A DNA stretch of 64,000 nucleotides, taken from positions 124,001 to 188,000 of the forward strand of contig SWDT01000127.1 in NCBI GenBank assembly GCA_009193035.1, given 5' to 3'. Shown here piece after piece: positions 1 to 10,659 of the stretch. The translations under genes and the position numbers were made by a program. The notes beneath the pieces are model-generated. The model saw only the letters and a list, made by a program, of their open reading frames with translations, was not told the origin of the DNA and searched no databases. This DNA is from Halicephalobus mephisto. Taxonomy: Eukaryota > Nematoda > Chromadorea > Rhabditida > Panagrolaimidae. The first letter of the stretch is position 1; every line of letters begins with the position of its first letter.

Positions 1-224
1 ATTTAATGTCAGGAACAAGACGGCTAGAATGAACGTTTTATGTAGAGTTGTTAGTTTTTCGAAATCTTCGATTTTTGTACTTGAATTAACTCAAAATAGG
101 TTCGAAATCGACAGTTTCGGTACCAATGTTTACATTTTTCTACCGGAGATATTATTTTCCATGTTTTATTTTCAACTATTTAGAACAAGAACAGGCTACC
201 TAATGTTCTCCTGGTTTTCTACAT

Positions 225-449
225 CTTAGTACAACATAAAAACTTTCCCGTAATCAAGCATGAGGTTTGTAAACTACCAGAAGGGATTATGCCGAGTGGC
301 CAGTGTAGATGTTTAGCATCTTGTCCTAATCCCTAGGGGCTATCACCTGCGCAACTAGGCCGTAGACTGCACCATAGTAGTGAACCTTTCTCCCTTTATG
401 AGGTACCCACTGCCTACCGTAGTATTTGGTAACGCCTTAGTACAACATA
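225..449. mobile_element. Short retroposon-like insertion with 14-bp target-site duplication
   Basis: A comparatively GC-rich block of about 197 bp (239-435) lies in AT-rich DNA between two perfect copies of CTTAGTACAACATA (225-238 and 436-449). That is what a target-site duplication made by retroposition looks like. Within it, 282-334 folds on paper like a small cloverleaf: AGGGATTA pairs with TAATCCCT, with inner hairpins GCC-GAGT-GGC and AGATG-TTTAG-CATCT. The block contains no convincing coding frame. A SINE or other tRNA-related retroposon is the likeliest explanation, but the family was not recognised. Confidence 0.55.
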
Positions 450-1126
450 TTGATGCATTTTTACGACAGTATTGTAATTTTCATAAACATTTAATTTCTA
501 ATTTCGTTTTTCTTGTTACTTATTGTATTTGTGACATTCATCTGTATACAGAAAATTAAGAAAACATTAATTATAAGTTAATTGCTGAGTTGCACTTAAA
601 ATAGACTATATACAGTTCCTTTCCTTTGAAAAACGGTTCGATAAAGTACTAAAAAACAGGAAAATGTTCTGTGACCACATGTCTTTGCTTGTCCTTCAAT
701 TACTTCGATGTTACCATGTTTCATGCGGTACTGTAATTCCAGTAGACAAATTTTACTTCATTTTGAATACTTTACTGAACTTAAGGACCGTATATTCTTC
801 CCCATTGCACAGCAATTATTTTTCCACTTATTTTTTTACCAGTACTGGTAACATCCATCGATATCCTCATCACATTAAAGGTCTTGAAAAATGTTGTTTC
901 ATCATCTATCTTTCTAAAAACGCCCTTTTTGGGATTTTTCTACAGCTTGAAAATAACAGTGCTCAACGATTTCCTACTAGAATTTCTTTCGATCTAAGAC
1001 AACCTTTAAAGTGATTTATTTGTTGATTTTCACATAAATCTATCCTGTTTTGTTATTTTCACATTATCGAAAAGGTGATATTCTGGAAATTTGAATCTGC
1101 TAATGAAGCCTTCAAATATGCAGAAG
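450..1126. other. Gene-free AT-rich spacer
   Basis: No splice-consistent coding frame or recognisable RNA gene was found between the two retro-insertions. The open frame at 664-1014 has no family resemblance and no supporting splice or poly(A) signals. Confidence 0.4.
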
Positions 1127-1379
1127 TTGACAACTATACAATACAATACAATACAATACAATACAAATTGTTCTAGCTGTTGCATGGGCGCGGTCTCCCA
1201 CGGAGCCAATACTTCGCTGTGAGTGCTGCTTGATTCCCGGGTTTCTCTATTATCTCCTTCCAGGGTTGCTTGTTTTGGGCAGCCATCATGGCTTCCTCTT
1301 TGTTCAGTCCTCTTGCGGTGAGATCTTCTCTAAGTTGGGTCGACCACGTTTTCTTTGGGGCCGACTTTGACAACTATAC
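1127..1379 (-). mobile_element. 5'-truncated LINE (non-LTR retrotransposon) 3' end
   Basis: Read on the minus strand, 1366-1173 encodes about 65 residues ending in a stop. The pattern (KKTWSTQLREDL...ARGL...W) resembles the C-terminal tail that follows the reverse transcriptase in RTE-like LINEs. It is followed by a pentanucleotide tail (ATACA)n on the plus strand at about 1138-1165, typical of such 3' ends. The insert is bracketed by a perfect 13-bp direct repeat TTGACAACTATAC (1127-1139 and 1367-1379). Only about 227 bp remain, so the copy is dead. The intact duplication and uninterrupted frame suggest a fairly young insertion. The exact clade is not certain. Confidence 0.7.
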
Positions 1380-2171
1380 TTCCCTATTTGCGTTCCATTC
1401 TTACTCCCTAAAGACCTAACTGTAGTAATTTGTATTAAAAATAGTAAACTTCAGAACCTTCTTTACAATACAGCTTCAGAAGTTCATGTTCAAAGAGAAA
1501 TCGAAGATATTAAGTAGTAAATAACAATAAAAACTGTTAATCCTTTGACGAGAGCCTTTGTAATGAGAATATTGTAAATAAACAGGATAAAAAATAGAAA
1601 TAATAACTAGGATCCAATTTTATATATGAAAAACAGCTACCACAGTTACCCGTGTCGAGACCAAGGTTGCTCATTCAAGGACAACCTGGCAGCTAATGCA
1701 CACGTTCATGAGCACTAGCAACGTTAGTTAACTTCGTCCCATGGATTCGTGAAGTTCCGAACTCCAGAATCTAGTACCCAAAAGCCAATCTTAGATTCTC
1801 ATTCCAGATTCGGTTACTCTACTCTAGATACTTCTTATAAAAATCTAAAAGTACTCCAAAACTATAAACGTAAAATTATCCAGAATGGTTTTCAAACTTT
1901 TCACTTTCAACATCTTGTATGCTTCCAATCCGTTATGTGCATTGTATTTATTTCAAAAAAAAATAATTCATCAATCAATGCACTTTTCTAAACTACAATT
2001 ATTACACAATATAAATAACAAATTGTACAATTATATCGGAATTTTTACAACTAAAAACCCAACGCCAGGTTAGATATATGTAGCCCTTGAGGTAATTAAC
2101 TAAATTACGTGCATTCCCAGTCTTATAAAGACAAAACATAATTTAAAGATAAGACAGATCCAGGACCGATT
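1380..2171. other. Gene-free spacer
   Basis: AT-rich DNA between the LINE fragment and the 3' end of the bZIP gene. It presumably contains that gene's 3' UTR at its right edge. Nothing else was recognised. Confidence 0.4.
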
Positions 2172-3552
2172 TTAGTGTTTAATTTTACTATAGAGAATGT
2201 CCTTCAGTGTATCCACTTGCCTCTCCAATTCAGCTAGGGTATCCTTGAGTTCCCTGTTGCGGGCTTCAAGTTCAGTACATTCGGCTTTGGTGGCTTCGAT
2301 CTTAGCTCTTTTCTTGGCTCTAGACTTGGCAGATGCTTCGTTGTTAAGTTGCCGTTTAACGTAGTATTCTTCCTCCGGTGAAGAGAATTGAAACACTCTG
2401 CGTTTTCTTGAAGCTGGGGCGGGTTCGGGCACTGGAGCAGATTCGACCATTGCAGTTGTGATTGGTTGTGACTGCTGGTAGCTTGCTGGTTTTGGAGCGA
2501 TCGGAACGAACTGAGAGGTGGAAGGAGAATGAGAAGTTGAGTAACCTGTTGATGGAGAGCTTGATTGATAGATGACTGTCGGCGGAGAAGTTGATTGATA
2601 GGTGACTGTCGATTGATATGCTTGGAACTCTTGAGATTCAGCTGGCCTCATATCTTCGAGACTGGTATCAATGTTGTTGAAGATAGATTCATCCAACTCG
2701 AAGGACAGTTCTTCGTCATCAAAGCGCAAGTAGTCAATCCACTGATCTACCTTCTCTTGTTCCCCAAGATGTTGTTCGTAGCCGACAGCTTCAAACTCAG
2801 CTGACTGATAAGGAGAAACGTTGTATCCGTAACCCGAATCGGAGGGAACACTGGGGACTTCGGGAACTGATACTGGGAGGGCACAGGACTCATACTGAGG
2901 ACAATAAGACGGGCTGGAGTACGTCTGGACCGGTGAGTGCGAAGAATCAAAAACAGTGGGCTGTTGCACCTGTGTTGTTTCAGCAGGAACATTAGAAGTA
3001 ACACTCGGAGCTAAAATAAGCAAATTGATATATGAACTTACTGAGTAAAAGATAACTTACTTGGTGTAGCCACAATTTTGGCCCTGCAGTTCCAGTGTAA
3101 CGACCGTTGTGCCGACTCGGACAGGTACCCGGGCGAGGACGATGGGTGCGGTGCTGGTTCTAGCCACGGATTCCTGGATGTCCAATGGGGCTGAGGCTGT
3201 AGAGGAGGCCCAGTCAAAAATACACTGGTCTTCTTCAAATCGTGACTTGGCCTCTGGGGCGGCGAAAGTGTTGCAGGCGGCACGAAGGCCGCCAGCGGAT
3301 CCGGATCCTTGAGGGGAGACCATTGAGCAAGATTGTTGAGTGTAATAGAATTGCATTCTTCGTAGTATTCAAAGTATTCAAACGAGTTGGATTGTAGTGA
3401 CAAGGTGGAGCGCGGTTGTCGCTCAGAAGTAACCAAGTGCTGGGTAGCGCGGAAAGCGAGCTCTGAAATTCCGACATAAATATTTTCAACATAAAAAATA
3501 TTCGCGCAGAAATTAATTTCCGACTTTCCCACAAGATGGCGATCAAGTCCAT
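2172..3552 (-). CDS. bZIP transcription factor (C/EBP- or PAR-like basic region)
   Basis: The last exon (2172-3010) encodes a Ser/Thr/Pro/Gln/Tyr-rich region. It ends in a bZIP domain with basic region KRQLNNEASAKSRAKKRAK and leucine heptads (ELEARNREL..TLAELERQVDTL). The NNEAxxxSR pattern is that of C/EBP/PAR-type factors, so a homo- or heterodimeric DNA-binding nuclear protein is expected. The middle exon runs 3061-3463 in the frame giving FEYFEYYEEC. The intron between them (50 nt) has GTAAGT..TTTTAG ends and keeps frame. The first exon is the weak point: there is no ATG after the acceptor at 3464, and the best candidate is ATG at 3552 with a non-consensus GTCGGA donor. A cAMP-response-type site lies upstream. 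The bZIP is certain; the N-terminus and orthology are not. Confidence 0.75.
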
Positions 3553-4891
3553 TGCACAACACTGCCAAATTTGTCAAGAAAGTTGCACAACAGCAACTAG
3601 TCACATTTCTGCACGCGTGCAACCGAAGCGAATGGATAAAAGGCGGTGTGTGGAAGCAGTTTTTAGGAGAAAAAAGACTTCTTTGACTAGCGAATGGTGT
3701 GTCCGTCAGACCTTCTCCAGCGCTGATTGGTCGATTTCGAAATTGCACAAGTTTGTGCAAAGTGACGCTATCCACAGGGAGTGAAGGCTATTCTACAAAC
3801 ACTACGAATGCTCGTTGATCAAACAACGTTTTTTACGGGGTAATTCTTTTTAAAAATTCAAAAAAACGTGGAGATTTCGAAATCGTTACTAACTTAAATA
3901 CAAAAAAGGCATTTAAAAAACAAAAGATCCTTTGGAATAAGATCCAAAATCAATGACGTCACTCCCTTAGAAATAAAATAAAAAAGATGACTCAACACGG
4001 AAATACTGGCGCCAGGCTTGACTGAAGGAAGGAAAAATTGATTTGTTCTGTTTTGATCGCGACTAAGAATCTTAAAAAAATCCTACAATCAAAAATTGAA
4101 AAACCAGAGACCAGTTTTTCCATGGGACAAATTCAAAATTGACAATCTGGGAAAAATCAAGTTAGTGGATTTTGGTCCCGACACGAGTAATCTCCCAATG
4201 TTAATTGCGTCATTTTTAATCATTTTCAATTTTTTTTAAATTTTAAATTTTAATTTTATAAATTTTTTGCGTTTATTAAATCTTAAAAAGTACTCAAAAA
4301 CACTTTCAAAAACTTTAAAATCAGTAAAACTATTATTTTTGTCAAAACCAAAGATTGGCGACTTAGTTTTTTTAAATTGTAAAAACGAAACGTCGTTGTT
4401 CAAATAACCGTAATTATGTAATTCCAAATCGATAGTCATAAAATAAAATTTAAAATTTTCATACAAATTTTCTAATTCCTCGATATTACTGCAGAACCAG
4501 TCAGTTGAATCTGACTCATTTGATATATGTTCATTTTTATCTTTACTAATATCAAATTTTCGGAGTCAAAACATTTCTGAAAACATGACTCAGTAACTTA
4601 AAAAAGTAATTTTAAAAATTAGAAAAGGGATCTGAAAAAAAATTAACGGTCCTAGCACGACGTTCAACAACCTTATTTGCATTGATTTCCATTACTGATT
4701 TGAAAAAGCAAAAAGATGTTCGAAAAAGATTCCCAGTATCTCCTGAATCCATCTTTGGCAAAAGGATCCCGGTCGCCAAAAGTGCTTTTCCGCTTCTCTG
4801 TCCGTGACGACTTCATCAAAGTGAATTTTCATGTTTAATTTCCGTCAATTTTCAATCAATTTATTCCAGAATTATCTTCGGATCGACAATC
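3553..4891. other. Divergent intergenic region between bZIP and seipin genes
   Basis: Contains the probable promoter of the bZIP gene and the upstream region of the seipin gene. A clean short reading frame starts at ATG 4714 and reaches a possible donor at 4819/4820. Its phase does not match the seipin frame after the acceptor at 4868-4869, so it looks like an upstream ORF. No other gene was seen. Confidence 0.45.
3954..3961. promoter_or_regulatory. CRE-type palindrome TGACGTCA
   Basis: A perfect TGACGTCA octamer lies about 400 bp upstream of the proposed bZIP start. This is the classical binding site for CREB/ATF-class bZIP dimers. Function is inferred only from sequence and position. Confidence 0.4.
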
Positions 4892-6161
4892 ATGCCTCAG
4901 ATATCTCTTCGGAAGTTTGTAAAGTCCTTGAAACAGCTTTCTTGGACGACGACGCTGGGCGTTATTGGCAGCTTCGTTCTCGTCGTTGTTGGAGCTTTAA
5001 TGACTCCATTTCTACTTCGTTATTTGCTTCTTCCGAAAACCGTAACTCATTACGAATATCTGGATTTCACATTCAGGACTTGTGATGACCAACTTAGCGG
5101 CGTTTGTTCTTATCCAGAGGCTGTGTTGGCTCTGGACGAGGTTTGATATATCGTTTTTAATTTTATATATGTAATTTTTCAGCTAGGAATTCCTCTGTCT
5201 CCAGGGTATTATTATGCAGTAACATTGACTTTGGAATTATTCGATTCTGACCAAAACAGCAAATTGGGAGTTTTCCAAGCTCAGCTGACGGCGAAGGACG
5301 TATCTGGCAAAGTCATCTCTGCTCACAAAAAACCACTATTGTTCAGGAAAAGTTTATTCTACTCCGTCTTCATCATGGTCTGTTGGTGTCTGTTTGTTAT
5401 TTAAATTTGATCAATTTCAGTGCCGAAATGTACTTTTTTTTCCATTGTACTTGATTGGGTATTTTTCGTCTTCTGACATGATCCAAACGATTTTGCTGAC
5501 GAATCATTTGTATGAATCCTACACCAGACCCATTGCTTACCTTTCTGTCCAGATCCAGAACAGATACGTCCAAGTGGCCTCTGCGATGCTGGAAATCCGG
5601 GCACTTGTCGGATTATCTGCTTATTTGTTCAATGAATTCCCCATTTTGTCCTATGTCAGTATTTTTGGAATATCTTTTGGAATCAATTTCGGCATATTTT
5701 TCCTTTACTGGGGAAGCAAAGGATTGAGTTTCTACGTACAAGAAACCAAAAAAGAAATCGACGAAGAACTCGATGAAAAAATCGACGAAGACCGTAAAGG
5801 ATTGATCAGAACTGTGAGTGTTATGTTCTTTAAATATAATTTTCCACTTTTTTAGGTAGTTGGATATGTTTTTTATGTTTTTACTCCTTTGCTTCCTGGA
5901 TTCCTGAAGTCCAAAACGAAGAAACTTTCCCGACCCCAGACCCCCGAGCCGTCTCCAGATGTTTGGAACATGGATGAACTTCCCGAAAATCAAGTCGTCG
6001 ATAACATCCCCGGCTGGGATGTCTTGCCTTTCGAGGACGAAGTTGACGCAGTCAAGGCCCTCCATAAGGAAATCGAAAAAAGAACCGCTATGTTGCCAGA
6101 TGACTTCATGACTGGCACCAGAAAACGAGTCAGACAGGTGAATGCAGCTTCCGGTGAATAA
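4892..6161 (+). CDS. seip-1: Seipin (lipid-droplet/ER assembly protein)
   Basis: Four exons (4892-5140, 5183-5377, 5421-5813, 5856-6161) give 380 residues. Seipin is an ER membrane oligomer that organises lipid-droplet budding and triglyceride flow. An N-terminal membrane helix (about 18-44) is followed by the conserved luminal beta-sandwich region, with the typical GYYYAVTLTLEL and SDQNSKLGVFQ motifs. A second membrane segment follows (YVSIFGISFGINFGIFF), then a charged cytosolic tail rich in Asp/Glu. The second intron starts with the unusual donor GTCTGT. The ATG sits 22 nt behind a TTCCAG acceptor. It is the first of three tightly spaced same-strand genes for ER/secretory proteins. From memory, C. 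elegans seip-1 and jamp-1 are also neighbours. Confidence 0.9.
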
Positions 6162-6329
6162 CTGTTACGGGCAATTTTGCCTTATGGTATTTGTTAGTAC
6201 AAAAACGAGGTAATTGGAGATTATAGAGATATTATTAATATTGTTTTTAATTCAATTTTAAAGTTGAAAATCGTTTAATCGATTAGATATCTTTGATTTT
6301 TTTATTTTATATTTTTGCACATGTTCAGA

Positions 6330-7599
6330 ATGATTGAAAAATGGGAAAAACCGCATCCTGTTAATTCTCCATGTCCCGGATTCTGTGGCAAAATTTTGTT
6401 GAACAATTCAGATTCAGAATTGAGTGTTACTGAATGTCTTGTAAGATTACGGTATATTTAAATTTTTATATTATTTAATTTTAGGCTTGTCCATGGGGTA
6501 CTCGTGCTCTTGATAGTTCTGTTTGCAAAGATTGTACTCAACCAGTCGAAGGATATGATTTGGCTTTTTTAGTTTTTCATGGATTAGTTCCGTTTTTGAT
6601 CAATTGTCTTTTCATCAAAGCGAGTTCTATAGGATCAAAAAGACAAAGAAAATTGTAAGTTTATTTTAGAAAATTCTAATTTTAAAAAATACTTAAAAAA
6701 TATAAATTAATTTTCGTTTTTAAAGAATTTATTTTTTTAATTTTTGATTTTAAGATATTTTTTAATTTTATAATTCCTAATTATTTTTTACTTTTTAGTC
6801 CTAGGATCTGGATTGTCCTTCAATTCGTCTCGGCAGCCCTGGAGTCTTCTCTGTCGCTGGTGTTTACTTTGTTAATTTATAAGCCTACGGGTTCTTTGAC
6901 AGTATACACGTGTCAGAAGCACTTTTTATTTGAATGGTATCCGATGCTATATAATCCAGTCATAAATTACACATGGACGATGAAATGCAGCAGTGAAATT
7001 GTGTATCCTTTGTAAGTTTATTTAGAAATAATTAATAGTGATATTTGTTTCAGGTATTCTCTTCCTTTTGCAAATTTGGCTTTCAATCTTGGAACTTTAT
7101 TGGTCTTTAGAACGGCTTTGTACTCAATATCGTGCTCAAAAATTTCTAAAAAATTGCCATCAGAACCGTATTATGCAGTTCTGTGGACTCTTCCGTTAAT
7201 AGCTGTTGTTCATGCTATTTTTGTGAGTTTTATATTATATTATTATATTTATTATTTTGTTTTTAGTCAGGAGTAATCTACTATATTTTTCCATATATTT
7301 TACTTTTCACAAGTTTGACCTTAAATGCTCTTCATTTTGCTTATGAAGGAAGAAAAAACATCCAACAATTGATGGAAGCTATTATTACAGATCCGGAACA
7401 TTTGTTAACTTTGGTCTTTCATATGACATTGTTTGGATTTTCACTTTATTCTTTGTATTTATCGGTTCCTAGCTACCTTCAACTGCCAAAGACAAAGGCA
7501 TACGGATTGATAGGAGCTCTATTGCCATTACCATCAATGTTTTATATTTTGACAGTGAAATTGACGATTCCATCGATTCCTAGAACTTATCCGAGATGA
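6330..7599 (+). CDS. jamp-1: JNK1/MAPK8-associated membrane protein (JAMP), ERAD-linked
   Basis: Five exons (6330-6440, 6485-6654, 6799-7011, 7054-7222, 7267-7599) give 331 residues. JAMP proteins are seven-pass ER membrane proteins that couple the proteasome to ER-associated degradation. The N-terminus has the family's short Cys-rich luminal cap (CPGFCGKILL, then TECLACPWGTRALDSSVCKDC split over exons 1-2). It is followed by about seven hydrophobic segments. The ATG is placed directly behind GTTCAG at 6323-6328, which fits a trans-splice site. An in-frame ATG at 6321 is possible but would lie across that site. It begins only 168 bp after the seipin stop with no clear AATAAA between, so co-transcription is likely. 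Confidence 0.85.
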
Positions 7600-7744
7600 T
7601 TGAAATAGTAAGTTTTGAAATTTGTACAGCTATGGGTTGGATAACAATGAAATTTTAAAATTTTGGAATTAATCGATGCTTTATGGTTCTAACCATTTTT
7701 ATTTTTAATATTTTAAAGAAATTTTTTTAATAGTTTTTTAGGAA

Positions 7745-9213
7745 ATGAAAACTGCCTTATTATTGGAATTGGTAATTATACTGTATTTTTTTGGAATAAC
7801 AGAATCATCGGCTGGAGATCAAAGTCCGTTTTTCAAGGATTGTCAAGAATTATGTCGGAATGATTTCAATTGTCCTAAATATAATTTTGATTTTAAATGG
7901 GCAATTAATCCTTGTTTTTCATGTAGACAGAAATGTATATGGGAAACGGTAGAAATTTTTAAAATTAATAGATGGAGAATTCCGCAGTTTTTTGGAAAAT
8001 GGCCATTTATTACGGTATCTGTACCTTTTGGATTTTATAGTTTTCAAATTCAAGAACCGGCTTCTACAGTATTTAGTTTGTTAAATTTGCTGGCAGTGAA
8101 ATACATGTATAAAAAAATACAAAACATAGATGACGAATATAGGATTAAAAATATCTGGAAAAATTACGGTATTGTGGGAATTATAGTTTGGATTTTTTCA
8201 ATGTTGTTTCATACGAGGGATTTCTGGCTGACGGAATATTTGGATTACTTTGCTGCTTGTGGATTAATCTGTTATGCTTTTTTTGCTGCTTTAAGTTTTA
8301 CTATTCCATGGTTCCAAAGCAAAAAAGGATACAAATTGTGAGTTTTGGTTTTTAAATTTTATTTATGAAACTTAATTTTCAAAAATAGAATTTTTTATCA
8401 CATATTATAATTTTGAAAATTTTAGATTTAGGAAAAATGTAATTATAAAAAATTAAATAATCGCACAAAATCAAAATTTTAGATTACTTTGGTTTTTACT
8501 GTTTTGGAAATTTTTAAAGTTTGTTTTTTACTTTTGTAATAGTAAAATCAACTCAAAAATCATCTAAAATTACAAAAATCCGGAATTGTAGATTACTGTG
8601 GTTTCTAGAATTTGTGTCGGGACCGTTTCAAGGAGAAAAATAATTTTCATTTTTTGTAGTAGTAAAATTGTATTTTTTAGAATCATAAACACTAAATTTC
8701 GCACTTTTTGGTCTTGACTGGAAATTCCCCTCGAGACCATTTCGTAGAGAAAGTATTTTTCATTTTTATAATAAATTTTAGGTGGATGTTAACTGGATCA
8801 GGAATATTATTTTTCTACTTTTATCACGTTTTGTCCCTTTTGGTAAGTTTGATAAAAATAATAATTATTATTTTTTTATTTTTAAGACGAAATTTGACTA
8901 CGGTCATAATATGACATACTGTATTGCTATCTCGGTCGTGACTGCTTTTATATATGTGTCATGGATTGCGAAAGAACTGGCACTAGGAAGAAAAAGAAAA
9001 TCTTTGTTTGTTCTGTTGTTAACAATTGCAATCGGTCTTGGATCAGCAGGATTCGAAATTTTGGATTTTCCACCGATTTTTTGGGTTTTGGATGCTCATT
9101 CTTTGTTTCATGCAGCGACTATTCCTACGCCTTTGCTATTGGCTAAATTTGCGGTTGAAGAGAGTAAGTATGAAATGGCAAAACAGAAGATGTACCTGGG
9201 GAAAAGTGTATAA
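7745..9213 (+). CDS. PGAP3/Per1-family GPI-anchor remodelling phospholipase
   Basis: Three exons (7745-8337, 8782-8842, 8887-9213) give 326 residues. PGAP3 removes an acyl chain from GPI anchors in the Golgi. A signal peptide (about 1-22) precedes GDQSPFFKDC and the paired-Cys motif NPCFSCRQKCIWET. Other family hallmarks are RWRIPQFFGKWPF, QEPASTVFSL, FHTRDFWLTEYLDYF and DAHSLFHAATIP, whose His/Asp residues mark the CREST hydrolase superfamily. Several transmembrane segments follow. The first intron is long (444 nt) and carries a dispersed palindromic repeat. The ATG follows TTTTTTAG at 7741 and begins 145 bp after the JAMP stop, again as in an operon. Confidence 0.92.
8450..8775. repeat. Dispersed palindrome-centred repeat in the PGAP3 intron
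   Basis: The intron contains GGTCTTGACTGGAAATTCCC followed by CTCGAGACC, an imperfect hairpin near 8710-8738. AAACACTAAATTTCGCACTT lies beside it. The same words in reverse orientation make up the 135-bp tandem units at 35,640-36,160, so this is a dispersed family in the window. Confidence 0.5.
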
Positions 9214-9326
9214 TGGAGAAAAACGGGATTTGATCTTAATACTGGTCGATGTATATCAGGCATTCAAGAAGCAATACTTCATGGTTATCAATCTCTAACC
9301 TTCAGTGATATGATTTTCAGTTTTGA

Positions 9327-9332
9327 AATAAA
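9327..9332 (+). terminator. Poly(A) signal AATAAA for the PGAP3 gene
   Basis: AATAAA lies 114 bp after the PGAP3 stop and 13 bp from the stop codon of the convergent gene on the other strand. The two 3' UTRs almost certainly overlap. Confidence 0.6.
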
Positions 9333-9344
9333 GTTACCTAAAAA

Positions 9345-10410
9345 TTAAAAATTCTTCACTGGTTTCGCTTGGAAGTTCTCGAAATCTCCAGAACCTTCGT
9401 CGTGAAGAGGATATAGAATACTAGCTCCATCTAAGAGGAAATCAAACTCGACTTCGGTGAAAGGGAATCTGGAATCAGGGTTCCGGGACGAAGAACAAGT
9501 TTCCGGCGGATCTCGTTCGCGACAAACAGCGACAACGTGGTTTTCGTCAAGGAAAGATTCTTCGAAAATCCATCGAGATGAAAGAACGTCCTTCAGGATT
9601 AGCTTCGTAGAAGTGATTAAACATCCGGGTCGATAGGGTTCTGCAGGGTCGATCCTGAAGTCGTATTTTTGGAGATCTTTGACGATTCCTATTCCGGTGG
9701 ATTTCAGGATGGATTCTTTTAAGCACTGGAAGTAGAAAAGTAAGGTAAAAATAAAGGAACAAACACACCCAATACCGGTAGAACATGGTCATTTTTTTGA
9801 AATCGGATTCTTGATTTTTCATCGTTGTGAGTTCTTCGGAAGAAAACGATTTCGACATGAAGTTGATATATTCGTCCACAGTTTGATTGCTTCGGAATTC
9901 ATCTAACTTCATCACGTCCACACCAATGTTTGCAGAACAACTACTGACAAAAACAGTGTAATCTCCCTAAAATAATTAATTTCTAAGAAATAAAAACAAT
10001 CGACTTACATGATGAGAAATATTCATCCCAAAAATCGAATTTCCCGTGTTTGCCATGTATGGTTTTCCTCTGTCTGTTGTTTCGAACTCTATCTGATGCC
10101 ATGGCTTTCCAGTTATCTGGAATTTCATATATGAAATTGGAACACCAGTAAGTGAACTTACTCGTTTGGCCATCTGACGAAGGAAAAGCCGGCCGACGAG
10201 ACAGGACAACGAGTCATCTTTGAACCGAAATCGGGTAATCTTGCTGTAATCTTCCTCCGTCACACACTGTATAGCTTTTCTGAAGAATAATTCTATCTGC
10301 AAAATTAGATATTAAAATCAATCTAGACCTCAAGATTGACTTACTTGATCACTTTCGAATGCTTTTTGAATTTTGAAGGCCAGGTTGTGGCATTTACACT
10401 TGGTAGTCAT
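9345..10410 (-). CDS. AASDHPPT: 4'-phosphopantetheinyl transferase (AASDHPPT type)
   Basis: Five exons (10345-10410, 10162-10296, 10009-10116, 9769-9966, 9345-9725) give 295 residues. The enzyme moves 4'-phosphopantetheine from CoA to a serine of acyl-carrier domains such as fatty-acid synthase and aminoadipate reductase. Diagnostic motifs are NISHHGDY, GVDVMK (metal-binding Asp) and FYRYWCLKESILKSTG, the latter joined across an intron with a GTGTGT donor. The 45-nt second intron (10117-10161) is in frame and could be read through as 15 residues. Removing it restores alignment with the family (...AKR|ITGKPW...RGKP). This intron contains TTTCATATATGAAA. The start lies 249 bp from the divergent NUP35 start. 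Confidence 0.9.
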
Positions 10411-10659
10411 TCTTTGAAAGAAATACACCAACAATACTGCGTAAAAATGACAAAACTCAACTTATTTCGTAATCCGTAACCATAATAGTGACTTGATTCC
10501 CTACCACTTTGTCCACAGAAATGTCCATTCGAAAAGGAAAAAAGCGCGAATGTTTTTCTTGGCGCGAAAAGACCATCTTCGGTTGGTTTCAATTTTGAAA
10601 TCCTCTCGCTAGCTTCTCTGATTTCGTTTTAGTCTTTCATTTTTGGTACTTTCTCTAAT

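Noticed and set aside
282..334. Functional tRNA gene
   Set aside because: Only 53 nt, two inner arms, a 5-nt rather than 7-nt loop and no convincing B box; better explained as a retroposon part.
10117..10161. Reading straight through the 45-nt segment as coding in AASDHPPT
   Set aside because: It begins GTAAGT and ends TTCCAG, and removal restores the family alignment around KPW...RGKP.
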